Positions 1-5,810 of a stretch of DNA of 6,560 bases are shown one piece after another. Within the stretch, counting starts at the first letter, position 1, and each line of letters starts with the position of its first letter. Source of the DNA: Spirochaetia bacterium (GTDB lineage Bacteria; Spirochaetota; Spirochaetia; Treponematales; Rectinemataceae); the NCBI GenBank assembly GCA_021286925.1, contig JAJTBL010000109.1, positions 1 to 6,560 of the forward strand. Reading direction: 5' to 3'. A program made the translations under genes and the position numbers. The notes under the pieces were generated by a model. It was not told the origin of the DNA and did no database searches. It was given only the letters and a program-made list of their open reading frames with translations.

Positions 1-312
1 GCGGCAATACTTTCATCGTATTCCCGTATCGGAATTCCAGCGGAAACAGCGCTCTGGCTGCTCATATTCATCCCCTTTGCAACGATGATCGCCAGCGCTG
101 GGCTTCAGAACGGTCCAATCGTCGTGCTCGCAATCCTTTCTTCGTATTATGGCAAGGGTTTTGAAAATGGCTACCTCATCATGATCCCCGCGATGGCAAT
201 GCTTGCCATGGTTGCTAATCTGCTGGACACCGTCTGGCTCAGTTTTTCAACAATCTGCATTGCCCACCGGGAAATCGAAAAAAACATGAAACCATTGAAT
301 CATATCATTTAA
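1..312 (+). CDS. C-terminal part of a dicarboxylate/amino acid:cation symporter-like membrane protein (5' end outside window)
   Basis: The frame is open from base 1 to the TAA at 310-312, giving the last 103 residues of a longer protein. The visible part is strongly hydrophobic: one membrane stretch at about residues 17-31, then a segment rich in small residues (ASAGLQNGPIVVLAILSS), then another hydrophobic stretch (LIMIPAMAMLAMVANLLDT) and a short charged tail. The order of these pieces (AG....IVVLA, a Gly/Glu loop, a long helix ending in NLLDT, then a helix with a charged end) fits the C-terminus of the DAACS/SDF family (GltP, DctA), which take up glutamate, aspartate or C4-dicarboxylates with H+ or Na+. 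The usual final-helix motif D..RT..NV.GD is not preserved, so the substrate cannot be assigned and the family call is moderate. No hairpin terminator is seen between its stop and the next gene. Confidence 0.6.
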   Translation, partial: AAILSSYSRIGIPAETALWLLIFIPFATMIASAGLQNGPIVVLAILSSYYGKGFENGYLIMIPAMAMLAMVANLLDTVWLSFSTICIAHREIEKNMKPLNHII

Positions 313-325
313 GGTGTTTTATGGC

Positions 326-354
326 TTGACGATTCAAGGTGAGCACTTTACTAT
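326..354 (+). promoter_or_regulatory. Candidate sigma70-type promoter for the EIIA (ptsN-like) gene
   Basis: TTGACG at 326-331 (5 of 6 to the -35 consensus) lies 17 bp ahead of TACTAT at 349-354 (4 of 6 to the -10 consensus). Transcription would start about 6-8 bases later, at 360-363, almost on the ATG at 363. The -35 box begins 13 bp after the stop of the upstream transporter gene. The spacing is ideal but the -10 box is imperfect, so this remains a prediction. Confidence 0.45.
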
Positions 355-362
355 TCTCATTT

Positions 363-809
363 ATGGATTTAATGACAGTTCTCAACCCTGAGATGATTGC
401 CTTGGGGCTCAAGGGTACAACAAAGCTGGAAATTATTGATGAGCTCATTGATGTCGCTGTTAAAAGCGGGAAAGTGAGCGACCATGCCGCCGCGAAAGCT
501 TCCGTGCTGGAACGCGAAAACCGGATGAGCACAGGCATGAAGCATGGTATCGCGATTCCCCATGGAAAAACTTCAGCGGTTCAGGAACTTGTTGCCTGTA
601 TTGGTGTCTCTGAAAAACCAGTCGATTTTGAAGCCCTCGATCATCAGGGCTGCAGAATTTGCATCATGACCCTTTCGCCTCCGGAAAAAACCGGCCCTCA
701 TCTGCAGTTTCTCGCCGAAGTGAGCATGCTGTTCAGAAGCGAAGAAAAGCGGCAGGCTATCCTCAAAGCTAAAACGCCGGAAGAAATCATCGAAATTCTA
801 AAAGCATAA
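363..809 (+). CDS. ptsN: PTS EIIA type-2 (fructose/nitrogen-regulatory, PtsN-like) protein
   Basis: A single-domain cytoplasmic phosphocarrier of 148 residues, the usual length for a stand-alone PtsN/EIIA-Ntr protein. The type-2 EIIA core covers about residues 5-147. The phospho-accepting histidine is His67 in the motif GIAIPHGK, preceded by the family's RENRMSTG stretch (51-58), and the second conserved histidine is His113 in GPHLQFLAEV. Proteins of this type accept phosphate from HPr and usually regulate other proteins rather than transport sugar; no EIIB or EIIC domain is present here. The start is uncertain. ATG 363 and ATG 372 both give a normal PtsN N-terminus, and GTG 339 would add eight residues. 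None has a well-placed Shine-Dalgarno site. ATG 363 is preferred because the candidate promoter would start transcription right at it. The gene converges on groES, with a hairpin between them. The transporter upstream may be co-transcribed, as no terminator separates the two. Confidence 0.82.
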   Translation: MDLMTVLNPEMIALGLKGTTKLEIIDELIDVAVKSGKVSDHAAAKASVLERENRMSTGMKHGIAIPHGKTSAVQELVACIGVSEKPVDFEALDHQGCRICIMTLSPPEKTGPHLQFLAEVSMLFRSEEKRQAILKAKTPEEIIEILKA

Positions 810-829
810 GATTTCTTTCATGTGCTATG

Positions 830-860
830 AAAAAAAGAGGGCTGCTCAGGCAGCCCTCTT
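830..860 (-). terminator. Intrinsic terminator of groES, possibly bidirectional
   Basis: A perfect 11-bp stem pairs 835-845 with 850-860 around a 4-base loop (846-849). Read on the minus strand, the stem is followed by an unbroken run of seven T (bases 836 down to 830, the first overlapping the stem foot), a textbook Rho-independent terminator starting 19 bp after the groES stop. On the plus strand the stem ends in CTCTT and then CAATG, so the U tract is poor and termination of the EIIA transcript would be weaker. Confidence 0.9.
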
Positions 861-879
861 CAATGTAATCAGTATCTTC

Positions 880-1146
880 TTACTCAATAACAGCAAGGAT
901 ATCTGACATTTTGACGATAAGGTGTTCAGCGCCGTCAATCTTGACCTGGGTGCCGGCATACTTGTCGTACATGATTTCATCACCAACCTTTACCTTGATG
1001 ACATCGGCATCGGTTCCAACAGCGACAACCACACCGGTCTGTGTCTTTTCCTGAGCAGTCTGCGGAATGATGATTCCGGAAGCTGTCTTGGTTTCGCTTT
1101 CTTTCATTTTTACAAGAATGCGATCACCCAAGGGTTTAATGTTCAT
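880..1146 (-). CDS. groES: Co-chaperonin GroES (Hsp10)
   Basis: An 88-residue cytoplasmic co-chaperonin that forms the heptameric lid of the GroEL folding chamber. The N-terminus MNIKPLGDRILVK is the classic GroES start. The mobile loop covers about residues 15-34 (ESETKTASGIIIP), with the GroEL-contacting hydrophobic triplet Ile25-Ile27. VKVGD (52-56) and the ending SDILAVIE are also family hallmarks. It is shorter than the usual 94-97 residues: between AVG (42-44) and VKVGD only seven residues remain where E. coli has about fourteen, so the roof hairpin looks trimmed. The start at 1146 is set by an AGGAGG site seven bases upstream; an in-frame ATG at 1215 would add 23 residues unlike GroES. 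No groEL follows, since the gene ends at a terminator, so groEL must lie elsewhere. It is divergent from ftsH. No CIRCE element (TTAGCACTC-N9-GAGTGCTAA) is seen upstream. Confidence 0.97.
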   Translation of the reverse strand: MNIKPLGDRILVKMKESETKTASGIIIPQTAQEKTQTGVVVAVGTDADVIKVKVGDEIMYDKYAGTQVKIDGAEHLIVKMSDILAVIE

Positions 1147-1153
1147 ACAAAAT

Positions 1154-1159
1154 CCTCCT
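1154..1159 (-). promoter_or_regulatory. Ribosome binding site of groES
   Basis: Minus-strand AGGAGG, a full match to the Shine-Dalgarno core, seven bases ahead of the ATG at 1146. It fixes the groES start and rules out the longer reading from 1215. Confidence 0.92.
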
Positions 1160-1178
1160 GATAGCGCGTTTGAGTTAA

Positions 1179-1239
1179 ATTGGATTCGTTCAAAATATAA
1201 AAAAATCCCAGCCAATGGTCAAGCGTATTGGATTTTTTC
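1179..1239. repeat. Direct repeat ATTGGATTnnTTC flanking the groES promoter
   Basis: Two copies of ATTGGATTnnTTC lie at 1179-1191 and 1227-1239, identical at 11 of 13 positions with start-to-start spacing of 48 bp. One copy sits just upstream of the groES -35 box and the other overlaps the predicted transcription start. They could be paired binding sites for a regulator, or chance in AT-rich DNA. Confidence 0.35.
1194..1222 (-). promoter_or_regulatory. Sigma70-type promoter of groES
   Basis: On the minus strand TTGACC (1222-1217) is followed after exactly 17 bp by TATATT (1199-1194); each box matches 5 of 6 consensus bases. Transcription should begin near 1187, leaving a leader of about 40 bases before the ATG. 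The strength of the match suggests housekeeping transcription rather than a special heat-shock sigma factor. Confidence 0.75.
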
Positions 1240-1247
1240 TCCATGAA

Positions 1248-1277
1248 TGGACAGAAGGATAGAAAAATAAGTACATT
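1248..1277 (+). promoter_or_regulatory. Candidate promoter of ftsH
   Basis: TGGACA at 1248-1253 (5 of 6) and TACATT at 1272-1277 (4 of 6) are separated by 18 bp. Transcription would start near 1284, about 23 bases ahead of the ftsH ATG and upstream of its GAGGAG ribosome site (1295-1300). It lies back to back with the groES promoter, with about 25 bp between the two -35 boxes. The match is weaker than for groES. Confidence 0.45.
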
Positions 1278-1306
1278 TAGGTTGAACAAACTTTGAGGAG
1301 CAACGT

Positions 1307-3274
1307 ATGGCAGGACAAAAAAAAGACTGGAAATTCAAACCACCGACTCGTCCAAATGGCAAAAATGGGAAGGATCCCCAACCGACAGGACCTTTTGGCG
1401 GTTTCCAGTTTAAATTTTCGATTGGATACATTTTGACGATGCTCATCGCGGTGAGCCTTTTCAATTATCTCATTTTTCGCACCGACAATACCCTTGTCCC
1501 TTACTCGACATTCAAGGAAAAAATCAGTTCTGGCGAAATAAAGCGCGTAGAAATAGATCTCAATTATTACACCGGCTACCCGGATAAAAAGAACAATGAG
1601 CCTTCATCCCCGCTCCCCGCCGCAGCCAAAACCGGCGCTGTTTACAAGACGGTTCCGATCGATGACCCCGGCTTTACCGCGCTTCTGGACGAGACGGGCG
1701 TTGTCTATTCCGCCTCCCCGCGGGAAGGAAGCGCTGTGCTTTCCTTTCTATTGAATTGGGTCTTGCCCTTCGGCATCATGTTCCTGGTCTGGCGAAGTGT
1801 GATGAAACGGTTTTCAGGCGGGAGTTCCAACGTTCTGGCCTTTGGTCAGAATAAAGCAACCATTGTGGCAGAAGGGGATATCAAGACGCGGTTCGGCGAT
1901 GTGGCTGGCGTCGATGAAGCGAAAGCCGAACTGGTCGAGGTTGTGGATTTTCTGAAAAATCCCGGGAAATATACCGACATTGGCGGCAAAATACCCAAGG
2001 GTGTCCTCTTGGTCGGGCCGCCGGGAACCGGCAAAACTCTCCTTGCCCGGGCTGTGGCCGGCGAAGCCAATGTGCCGTTTTTCAAAATGAGCGGCGCAGA
2101 TTTTGTTGAAATGTTTGTCGGTGTCGGTGCCGCGCGTGTCAGAGACTTGTTCAAGCAGGCACGGGAAAAGGCTCCCTGCATCGTTTTCATCGATGAATTG
2201 GATGCGCTGGGCAAGAGCCGGGTCAGCGGGGTCATGGGCGGCAATGATGAGCGCGAGCAGACCTTGAATCAGCTGCTTGTCGAAATGGATGGTTTTGACG
2301 CGACCAGCGGGCTCATCATACTGGCGGCGACCAACCGGCCGGATGTCCTGGACCCTGCCCTTCTGCGCCCTGGAAGATTTGACCGACAGGTGCTGGTGGA
2401 CAGGCCAGACATGACAGGCCGGGAAGCTATTCTGAAAATTCATGCCCGCAACATCAAAATGGACGACACGGTTGATCTTGCCAAAATTGCCCGGTCGACC
2501 CCGGGGTTTGTCGGCGCGGATCTCGCCAACCTTGTCAATGAGGCGGCGCTTCTGGCGGTAAGGGCAGGCAGAAAAAAAGTCAATCAGGACGATTTCAATG
2601 CGGCCATCGAAAAGGTAATCGCAGGTCTAGAAAAAAAGACCAAGGTCATCAACCCGAAGGAAAAGCAGGTTGTTGCCTACCATGAAACGGGACATGCTTT
2701 AACAGCTGCACTGACCGAAGGCGCGGATCCTGTCCGGAAAGTTTCGATTATCCCCCGAGGCTTCGGAGCGCTGGGATATACTTTGCAGATTCCGCTTGAA
2801 GACCGTTATGTTGTCAGCGAAGAAGAGCTCCTGAGCCAGATCGATGTTCTTCTCGGCGGCCGCGCGGCTGAAGAAATCATTTTCGGCTCGATTTCAACGG
2901 GAGCGGCAAACGATATCACCAGAGCGACCGATATTGCCAGAAAGATGATCACCGAGTACGGCATGTCGGAGCGGTTCAGGCATGTCGCGCTGACAAAGCG
3001 GGGAGCAGGGTTTGCCGGTCAAAACGCCGCAGATCCTTTTATGACCCGCGAATACAGCGAAGACACACAAAAATATGTCGATGAGGAAATAGCCAAAACC
3101 ATAGCCGCCCGCTATGACCATGTGCTTACCCTTTTGCAGAACAAGCGCGGACTTCTGGACAAGATTGCGGCAACCCTGCTTGAGAAGGAAGTCATTGAAG
3201 AGGCTGAGTTTGTGGCATTGACAAAAGACGAGCAAAAGGAGCAGAATCCTGCGGATTCAATGACAACGATTTGA
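1307..3274 (+). CDS. ftsH: ATP-dependent zinc metalloprotease FtsH
   Basis: A membrane-anchored AAA+ protease of 655 residues that forms hexamers and unfolds and degrades unstable cytoplasmic and damaged membrane proteins. Domains in order: a basic, Pro/Gly-rich cytoplasmic head (1-36), transmembrane helix 1 (about 38-57), a periplasmic domain (about 58-142, with a polar low-complexity stretch at 91-110), transmembrane helix 2 (about 143-163), the AAA+ ATPase and the peptidase. Key ATPase residues are Walker A GPPGTGKT (237-244), pore loop FVGVG (270-274), Walker B IVFIDELDA (292-300) and the second region of homology ATNRPDVLDPALLRPGRFDR (341-360) with its arginine fingers. The zinc site is HETGH (459-463), with the likely third ligand Asp536 in NDITRAT. 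All essential residues are present and the length is normal to slightly long. The start is supported by GAGGAG at 1295-1300, six bases ahead. It is divergent from groES, and a symporter gene follows 13 bp after the stop, probably co-transcribed. Confidence 0.98.
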   Translation: MAGQKKDWKFKPPTRPNGKNGKDPQPTGPFGGFQFKFSIGYILTMLIAVSLFNYLIFRTDNTLVPYSTFKEKISSGEIKRVEIDLNYYTGYPDKKNNEPSSPLPAAAKTGAVYKTVPIDDPGFTALLDETGVVYSASPREGSAVLSFLLNWVLPFGIMFLVWRSVMKRFSGGSSNVLAFGQNKATIVAEGDIKTRFGDVAGVDEAKAELVEVVDFLKNPGKYTDIGGKIPKGVLLVGPPGTGKTLLARAVAGEANVPFFKMSGADFVEMFVGVGAARVRDLFKQAREKAPCIVFIDELDALGKSRVSGVMGGNDEREQTLNQLLVEMDGFDATSGLIILAATNRPDVLDPALLRPGRFDRQVLVDRPDMTGREAILKIHARNIKMDDTVDLAKIARSTPGFVGADLANLVNEAALLAVRAGRKKVNQDDFNAAIEKVIAGLEKKTKVINPKEKQVVAYHETGHALTAALTEGADPVRKVSIIPRGFGALGYTLQIPLEDRYVVSEEELLSQIDVLLGGRAAEEIIFGSISTGAANDITRATDIARKMITEYGMSERFRHVALTKRGAGFAGQNAADPFMTREYSEDTQKYVDEEIAKTIAARYDHVLTLLQNKRGLLDKIAATLLEKEVIEEAEFVALTKDEQKEQNPADSMTTI

Positions 3275-3276
3275 CG

Positions 3277-3280
3277 CAGG
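3277..3280 (+). promoter_or_regulatory. Ribosome binding site of the symporter gene
   Basis: CAGG at 3277-3280 is a weak Shine-Dalgarno site seven bases ahead of ATG 3288. It lies only one base from the in-frame TTG at 3282, which favours the ATG start. It sits directly after the ftsH stop, as expected for coupled translation in an operon. Confidence 0.5.
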
Positions 3281-3287
3281 ATTGCCC

Positions 3288-4616
3288 ATGAGTTTATTTC
3301 TCATTGTGTATGCACTTGTTCTTTTGCTGATTGCCTTTCTGTCCTTCAGGGAAATAGGCAGCTTTCAGAAATTTATTCTGGCGGATCGCAATCAGCCGAA
3401 GATTCTCATTATCGCTTCGATGCTCGCCTCCACGATCGGAGGCGGCCTGACCATCGGCACGGTCAACAAGGCGTATTTGCTGGGGTTCCCAGCCTTCTGG
3501 TTCGTCGCATCAGGGGCTATCGCGCATCTGACGCAAGGTTTGTTCCTTTCGGAAAAGGTTCGAAAAACCGAAGCGCTGACCCTTCCGGACCTGGCGGCCA
3601 AGCTCTCATCCCCCCAGGTCGGAAGGCTTACCGGAATTATCATCGTGCTGACCTGGACGGGCATAGCGGGTGCGCAGTTTCTCGCTCTCAGCAAGGTTAT
3701 TACAACTATCACCGGCCTTGGTCATATGGAAGCCATTATTGCCGGTGCTTCTTTTCTTGTCATATATACGGTTATGGGCGGTCAGCGCTCAATATTGAAG
3801 AGCGATTTCCTGCAGTTCGGGCTTTTGGCGATCAGCCTGATCATCGCGGTGGGATGGCTGTTTACCGCGCGGCCTGTGGCATTCGGCAGCCTGGGAATCA
3901 GCCTCTTTTCGCCCAAGTTTACTCCCTCTGATCTGCTCTATTACCTCGTTGTTGTCGCAGGGTCTTATCTGATCTGCCCAATGATGTTCGGCAGAATTCT
4001 ATCCTCCGATTCGGCAAAGTCAGCCCGCACTGCTTCTTTTGTCAGCGCCGCGGGAATGCTCTTATTTGCCTTTGTGATAACAGCCTTTGGGCTGTGGGCC
4101 CGGGCGAGCAGCTTCAATCCAGGCTCCTCCGATCCGCTCAACGCGATGATTTCGGGCGTTTTTCCGCCCATCCTTGGCTTCCTGATGACTTTCGGAATCC
4201 TTGCCGCGATTCTTTCCACCGCTGATACAGTACTTTTAACCGCTGCAAGTGTTCTCGAACATGATGTCATACAGGGTGATTCTTTGTACCGAACCCAGAC
4301 TTGGGTTGGAGTGATTGGCTTTTTCGCTGCCTTTGTTGCCCTTTTCCAGACCGACATAGTAGATTTGCTGCTGAGAACATACCAGGGCTACACCTCTGGT
4401 ATCGTACCTGCCCTGTTTGTTGCCATCGTACTCTACGGCAGAAAACGGGTTCGTCCCGCGTTTTTATTTGCGGCGATATTTTCCGGCTATCTGCTGGGGT
4501 TCACAGGAAGCTTCCTTTCGAGCTCTGCGCTCCAAAAGGACTTTGCGTTTGCCGGCATCCTTATTTCAGCGCTGGTGAGTTTCGTCGGCATAGAGCGGAA
4601 GCCTCGTCTGCAATAA
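3288..4616 (+). CDS. Sodium:solute symporter (SSS family) permease, substrate unknown
   Basis: A 442-residue polytopic inner-membrane protein, hydrophobic throughout with about 11-12 membrane segments, slightly short for the family (often 450-530). Family features are the unwound first core helix (ASTIGGGLTIG, 47-57), the signature MGGQRSILKSDFLQ (163-176), equivalent to the GG..AV..TD..Q motif of PutP/SGLT transporters, and the Na2 sodium-site helix AILSTADTVLLTAASVLEHD (307-326), where Ser310 and Thr311 match known Na+ ligands. It therefore very likely imports a small organic solute using the sodium gradient. Nothing visible identifies the substrate (proline, pantothenate, sugars and carboxylates are all possible). 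The start is ATG 3288, with CAGG seven bases upstream; an in-frame TTG at 3282 is less likely. The gene follows ftsH by 13 bp with no promoter or terminator between, so the two are probably one transcription unit. No clear terminator is seen after its stop. Confidence 0.9.
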   Translation: MSLFLIVYALVLLLIAFLSFREIGSFQKFILADRNQPKILIIASMLASTIGGGLTIGTVNKAYLLGFPAFWFVASGAIAHLTQGLFLSEKVRKTEALTLPDLAAKLSSPQVGRLTGIIIVLTWTGIAGAQFLALSKVITTITGLGHMEAIIAGASFLVIYTVMGGQRSILKSDFLQFGLLAISLIIAVGWLFTARPVAFGSLGISLFSPKFTPSDLLYYLVVVAGSYLICPMMFGRILSSDSAKSARTASFVSAAGMLLFAFVITAFGLWARASSFNPGSSDPLNAMISGVFPPILGFLMTFGILAAILSTADTVLLTAASVLEHDVIQGDSLYRTQTWVGVIGFFAAFVALFQTDIVDLLLRTYQGYTSGIVPALFVAIVLYGRKRVRPAFLFAAIFSGYLLGFTGSFLSSSALQKDFAFAGILISALVSFVGIERKPRLQ

Positions 4617-4624
4617 TCAAACTC

Positions 4625-4645
4625 GACATAATTACATCTTATGTC
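4625..4645. repeat. Perfect 7-bp inverted repeat, candidate operator ahead of fabH
   Basis: GACATAA (4625-4631) and TTATGTC (4639-4645) are perfect inverted repeats separated by 7 bases. They end three bases before a consensus TTGACA -35 box. The stem is AT-rich and has no T tract, so it is a poor terminator, and its position suits a dimeric regulator. It does not match the FapR or FabT sites I can recall. Confidence 0.4.
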
Positions 4646-4648
4646 ATA

Positions 4649-4678
4649 TTGACACTTACACTCCTCCTGTGGTTTCAT
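4649..4678 (+). promoter_or_regulatory. Candidate promoter of the fabH-fabF operon
   Basis: A perfect -35 box TTGACA at 4649-4654 is followed after 18 bp by TTTCAT at 4673-4678, which matches 4 of 6 of the -10 consensus. Transcription would start near 4685, giving an untranslated leader of about 120 bases. The remaining non-coding bases to 4795 hold no convincing riboswitch, RNA gene or small coding region. Confidence 0.4.
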
Positions 4679-4795
4679 ACCATGACGGCAAAATCTGAAC
4701 ACTGCTAACCTGCACTGAGCGGTGCCAGAACCAGCAATCGAAATCCAAAACCTAAAACCAATCTGCATTTGGAGATCAGCTGGCTGCCGAACAAT

Positions 4796-4801
4796 GGAGG
4801 T
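4796..4801 (+). promoter_or_regulatory. Ribosome binding site of fabH
   Basis: GGAGGT at 4796-4801 lies five bases ahead of ATG 4807 and only two ahead of ATG 4804, and it overlaps the TTG at 4801. Spacing picks 4807 among the three in-frame starts. Confidence 0.8.
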
Positions 4802-4806
4802 TGATG

Positions 4807-5784
4807 ATGTCTGTCGTAATTCGATCTATAGCATCGTACATACCCGAAATTCGAATCGATAACAACGAATTGGCTGCAAAAGTAGACACCACGGATGAGT
4901 GGATTCGCTCGCATACCGGCATTGGCGCCCGCCATATAGCGCCGGATGGGATACTCACCAGCGACATGGCGGCGCAGGCGGCAAAATCAGCGCTCGAAAA
5001 AGCAAAGATTTCAGCGCGGGAAATCGACATTCTGATTGTCGCGACCGCTACGCCTGATTATTTCGGCTTTCCGGGCACTTCCTGCATTGTCCAGGACAAG
5101 ATTGAAGCCTATGGCTGTACCGCTTTCGATGTGGTCGCGGGATGCACCGGCTTTATCTATGCGCTCGATATCGCTTCGGCAATGCTGGAAGCGCGGCATG
5201 CGCGCAACGCTTTGGTTATCGGCGCTGAATCCTTGAGCCGCATTGTCGATTGGAATGACCGTTCCACAGCGGTCCTCTTTGGCGACGGAGCTGGTGCTGC
5301 AGTTCTTTCGCGCATCGATGAGCCGGGACGCGGGTGCCTTTCCTTCATCCTTGGAGCGGAAGGAAGCGGTGCAAAGGACTTGTATCTGGTTCAGGCTGAC
5401 AGGCCGAACGCCTTCAGCCGGGAAGCGCCTCAGACCCCTGTCATTTACATGAATGGCAAGAAGGTTTATGACTTCGCGGTTAAATCCATCACCGTTCTGA
5501 TTGAACGCATCATGCACGCGACAGCATACCGGCTGGATGATTTCGCGTGGATTGTACCGCACCAGGCAAACGCCAGGATTGTGCAGGCGGCAGGCAAGCG
5601 TTTCAAGATTCCCGAGGAAAAATTCTATTTGAATATGGAAGAATACGCCAATACTTCGGCGGCGAGCATCCCGCTCGCGCTTGCGGAAATGGATTCCAAG
5701 GGGGTCCTCAAGAAAAACGACCTCATCATGCTCTTGGGCTTCGGAGCCGGGCTTACCTACGGCGCTGCAGTCATCAGATGGTAA
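4807..5784 (+). CDS. fabH: Beta-ketoacyl-ACP synthase III (KAS III)
   Basis: This cytoplasmic thiolase-fold enzyme starts type II fatty-acid synthesis by condensing acetyl-CoA (or another acyl-CoA primer) with malonyl-ACP to give acetoacetyl-ACP. The product has 325 residues, close to the E. coli enzyme at 317. The full catalytic triad is visible: Cys113 in VAGCTGFIYAL, His252 in VPHQAN and Asn282 in ANTSAASIP. Other hallmarks are VDTTDEWI (26-33) with the CoA-contacting Trp32, the nucleotide-binding LFGDGAGAAVL (157-167) and the C-terminal GFGAGLTYGA (311-320). One oddity is that the Arg normally found in the (T/S)RTGI motif, which contacts the CoA phosphate, is His36 here (SHTGI). Of three tandem in-frame starts (TTG 4801, ATG 4804, ATG 4807), 4807 has the best Shine-Dalgarno spacing. 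fabF follows after 26 bp in the same direction, so they likely form an operon. Primer preference (straight or branched) cannot be read from the sequence. Confidence 0.97.
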   Translation: MSVVIRSIASYIPEIRIDNNELAAKVDTTDEWIRSHTGIGARHIAPDGILTSDMAAQAAKSALEKAKISAREIDILIVATATPDYFGFPGTSCIVQDKIEAYGCTAFDVVAGCTGFIYALDIASAMLEARHARNALVIGAESLSRIVDWNDRSTAVLFGDGAGAAVLSRIDEPGRGCLSFILGAEGSGAKDLYLVQADRPNAFSREAPQTPVIYMNGKKVYDFAVKSITVLIERIMHATAYRLDDFAWIVPHQANARIVQAAGKRFKIPEEKFYLNMEEYANTSAASIPLALAEMDSKGVLKKNDLIMLLGFGAGLTYGAAVIRW

Positions 5785-5798
5785 ACGTGCAAAAGACG

Positions 5799-5804
5799 AA
5801 GGAG
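5799..5804 (+). promoter_or_regulatory. Ribosome binding site of fabF
   Basis: AAGGAG at 5799-5804 is six bases ahead of ATG 5811 and directly abuts an in-frame ATG at 5805. The spacing supports 5811 as the start. Confidence 0.85.
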
Positions 5805-5810
5805 ATGGGA

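Noticed and set aside
311..329. AAGGTG followed by ATG GCT TGA, a two-codon frame with a good ribosome site
   Set aside because: It could act as a minimal leader frame, but it is far too short to distinguish from chance and overlaps the candidate -35 box.
339..362. GTG at 339 as start of the EIIA gene, adding eight residues
   Set aside because: It has no ribosome site, the added residues do not resemble PtsN N-termini, and it falls inside the candidate promoter. It is kept only as an alternative.
1147..1215. Longer groES reading from the minus-strand ATG at 1215
   Set aside because: The added residues do not resemble GroES, the predicted promoter lies inside this extension, and the AGGAGG site points to 1146.
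1147..1306. CIRCE (HrcA) operator ahead of groES
   Set aside because: Both strands were read for TTAGCACTC-N9-GAGTGCTAA and partial forms; nothing close is present.
1814..2443. Long open frame on the minus strand opposite ftsH
   Set aside because: It lies antisense to the highly conserved AAA+ domain, has no ribosome site or recognisable domain, and is a side effect of ftsH codon use.
4663..4667. CCTCC that could pair with the fabH ribosome site and act as a translation switch
   Set aside because: It lies upstream of the predicted transcription start, so it would usually be absent from the mRNA, and five pairs over a distance of 130 bases is weak.
4744..4773. TCCAAA and TTTGGA inverted repeat and the AAAACC doublet in the fabH leader
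   Set aside because: The arms are six bases and 18 apart, with a broken extension; this is within chance for a 190-bp AT-rich spacer.
5011..5562. Open frame on the minus strand opposite fabH
   Set aside because: It shows no family resemblance, and the plus-strand frame carries the whole KAS III catalytic triad.
5805..5810. ATG 5805 as the fabF start
   Set aside because: It directly abuts the AAGGAG ribosome site with no spacer; ATG 5811 has normal spacing.
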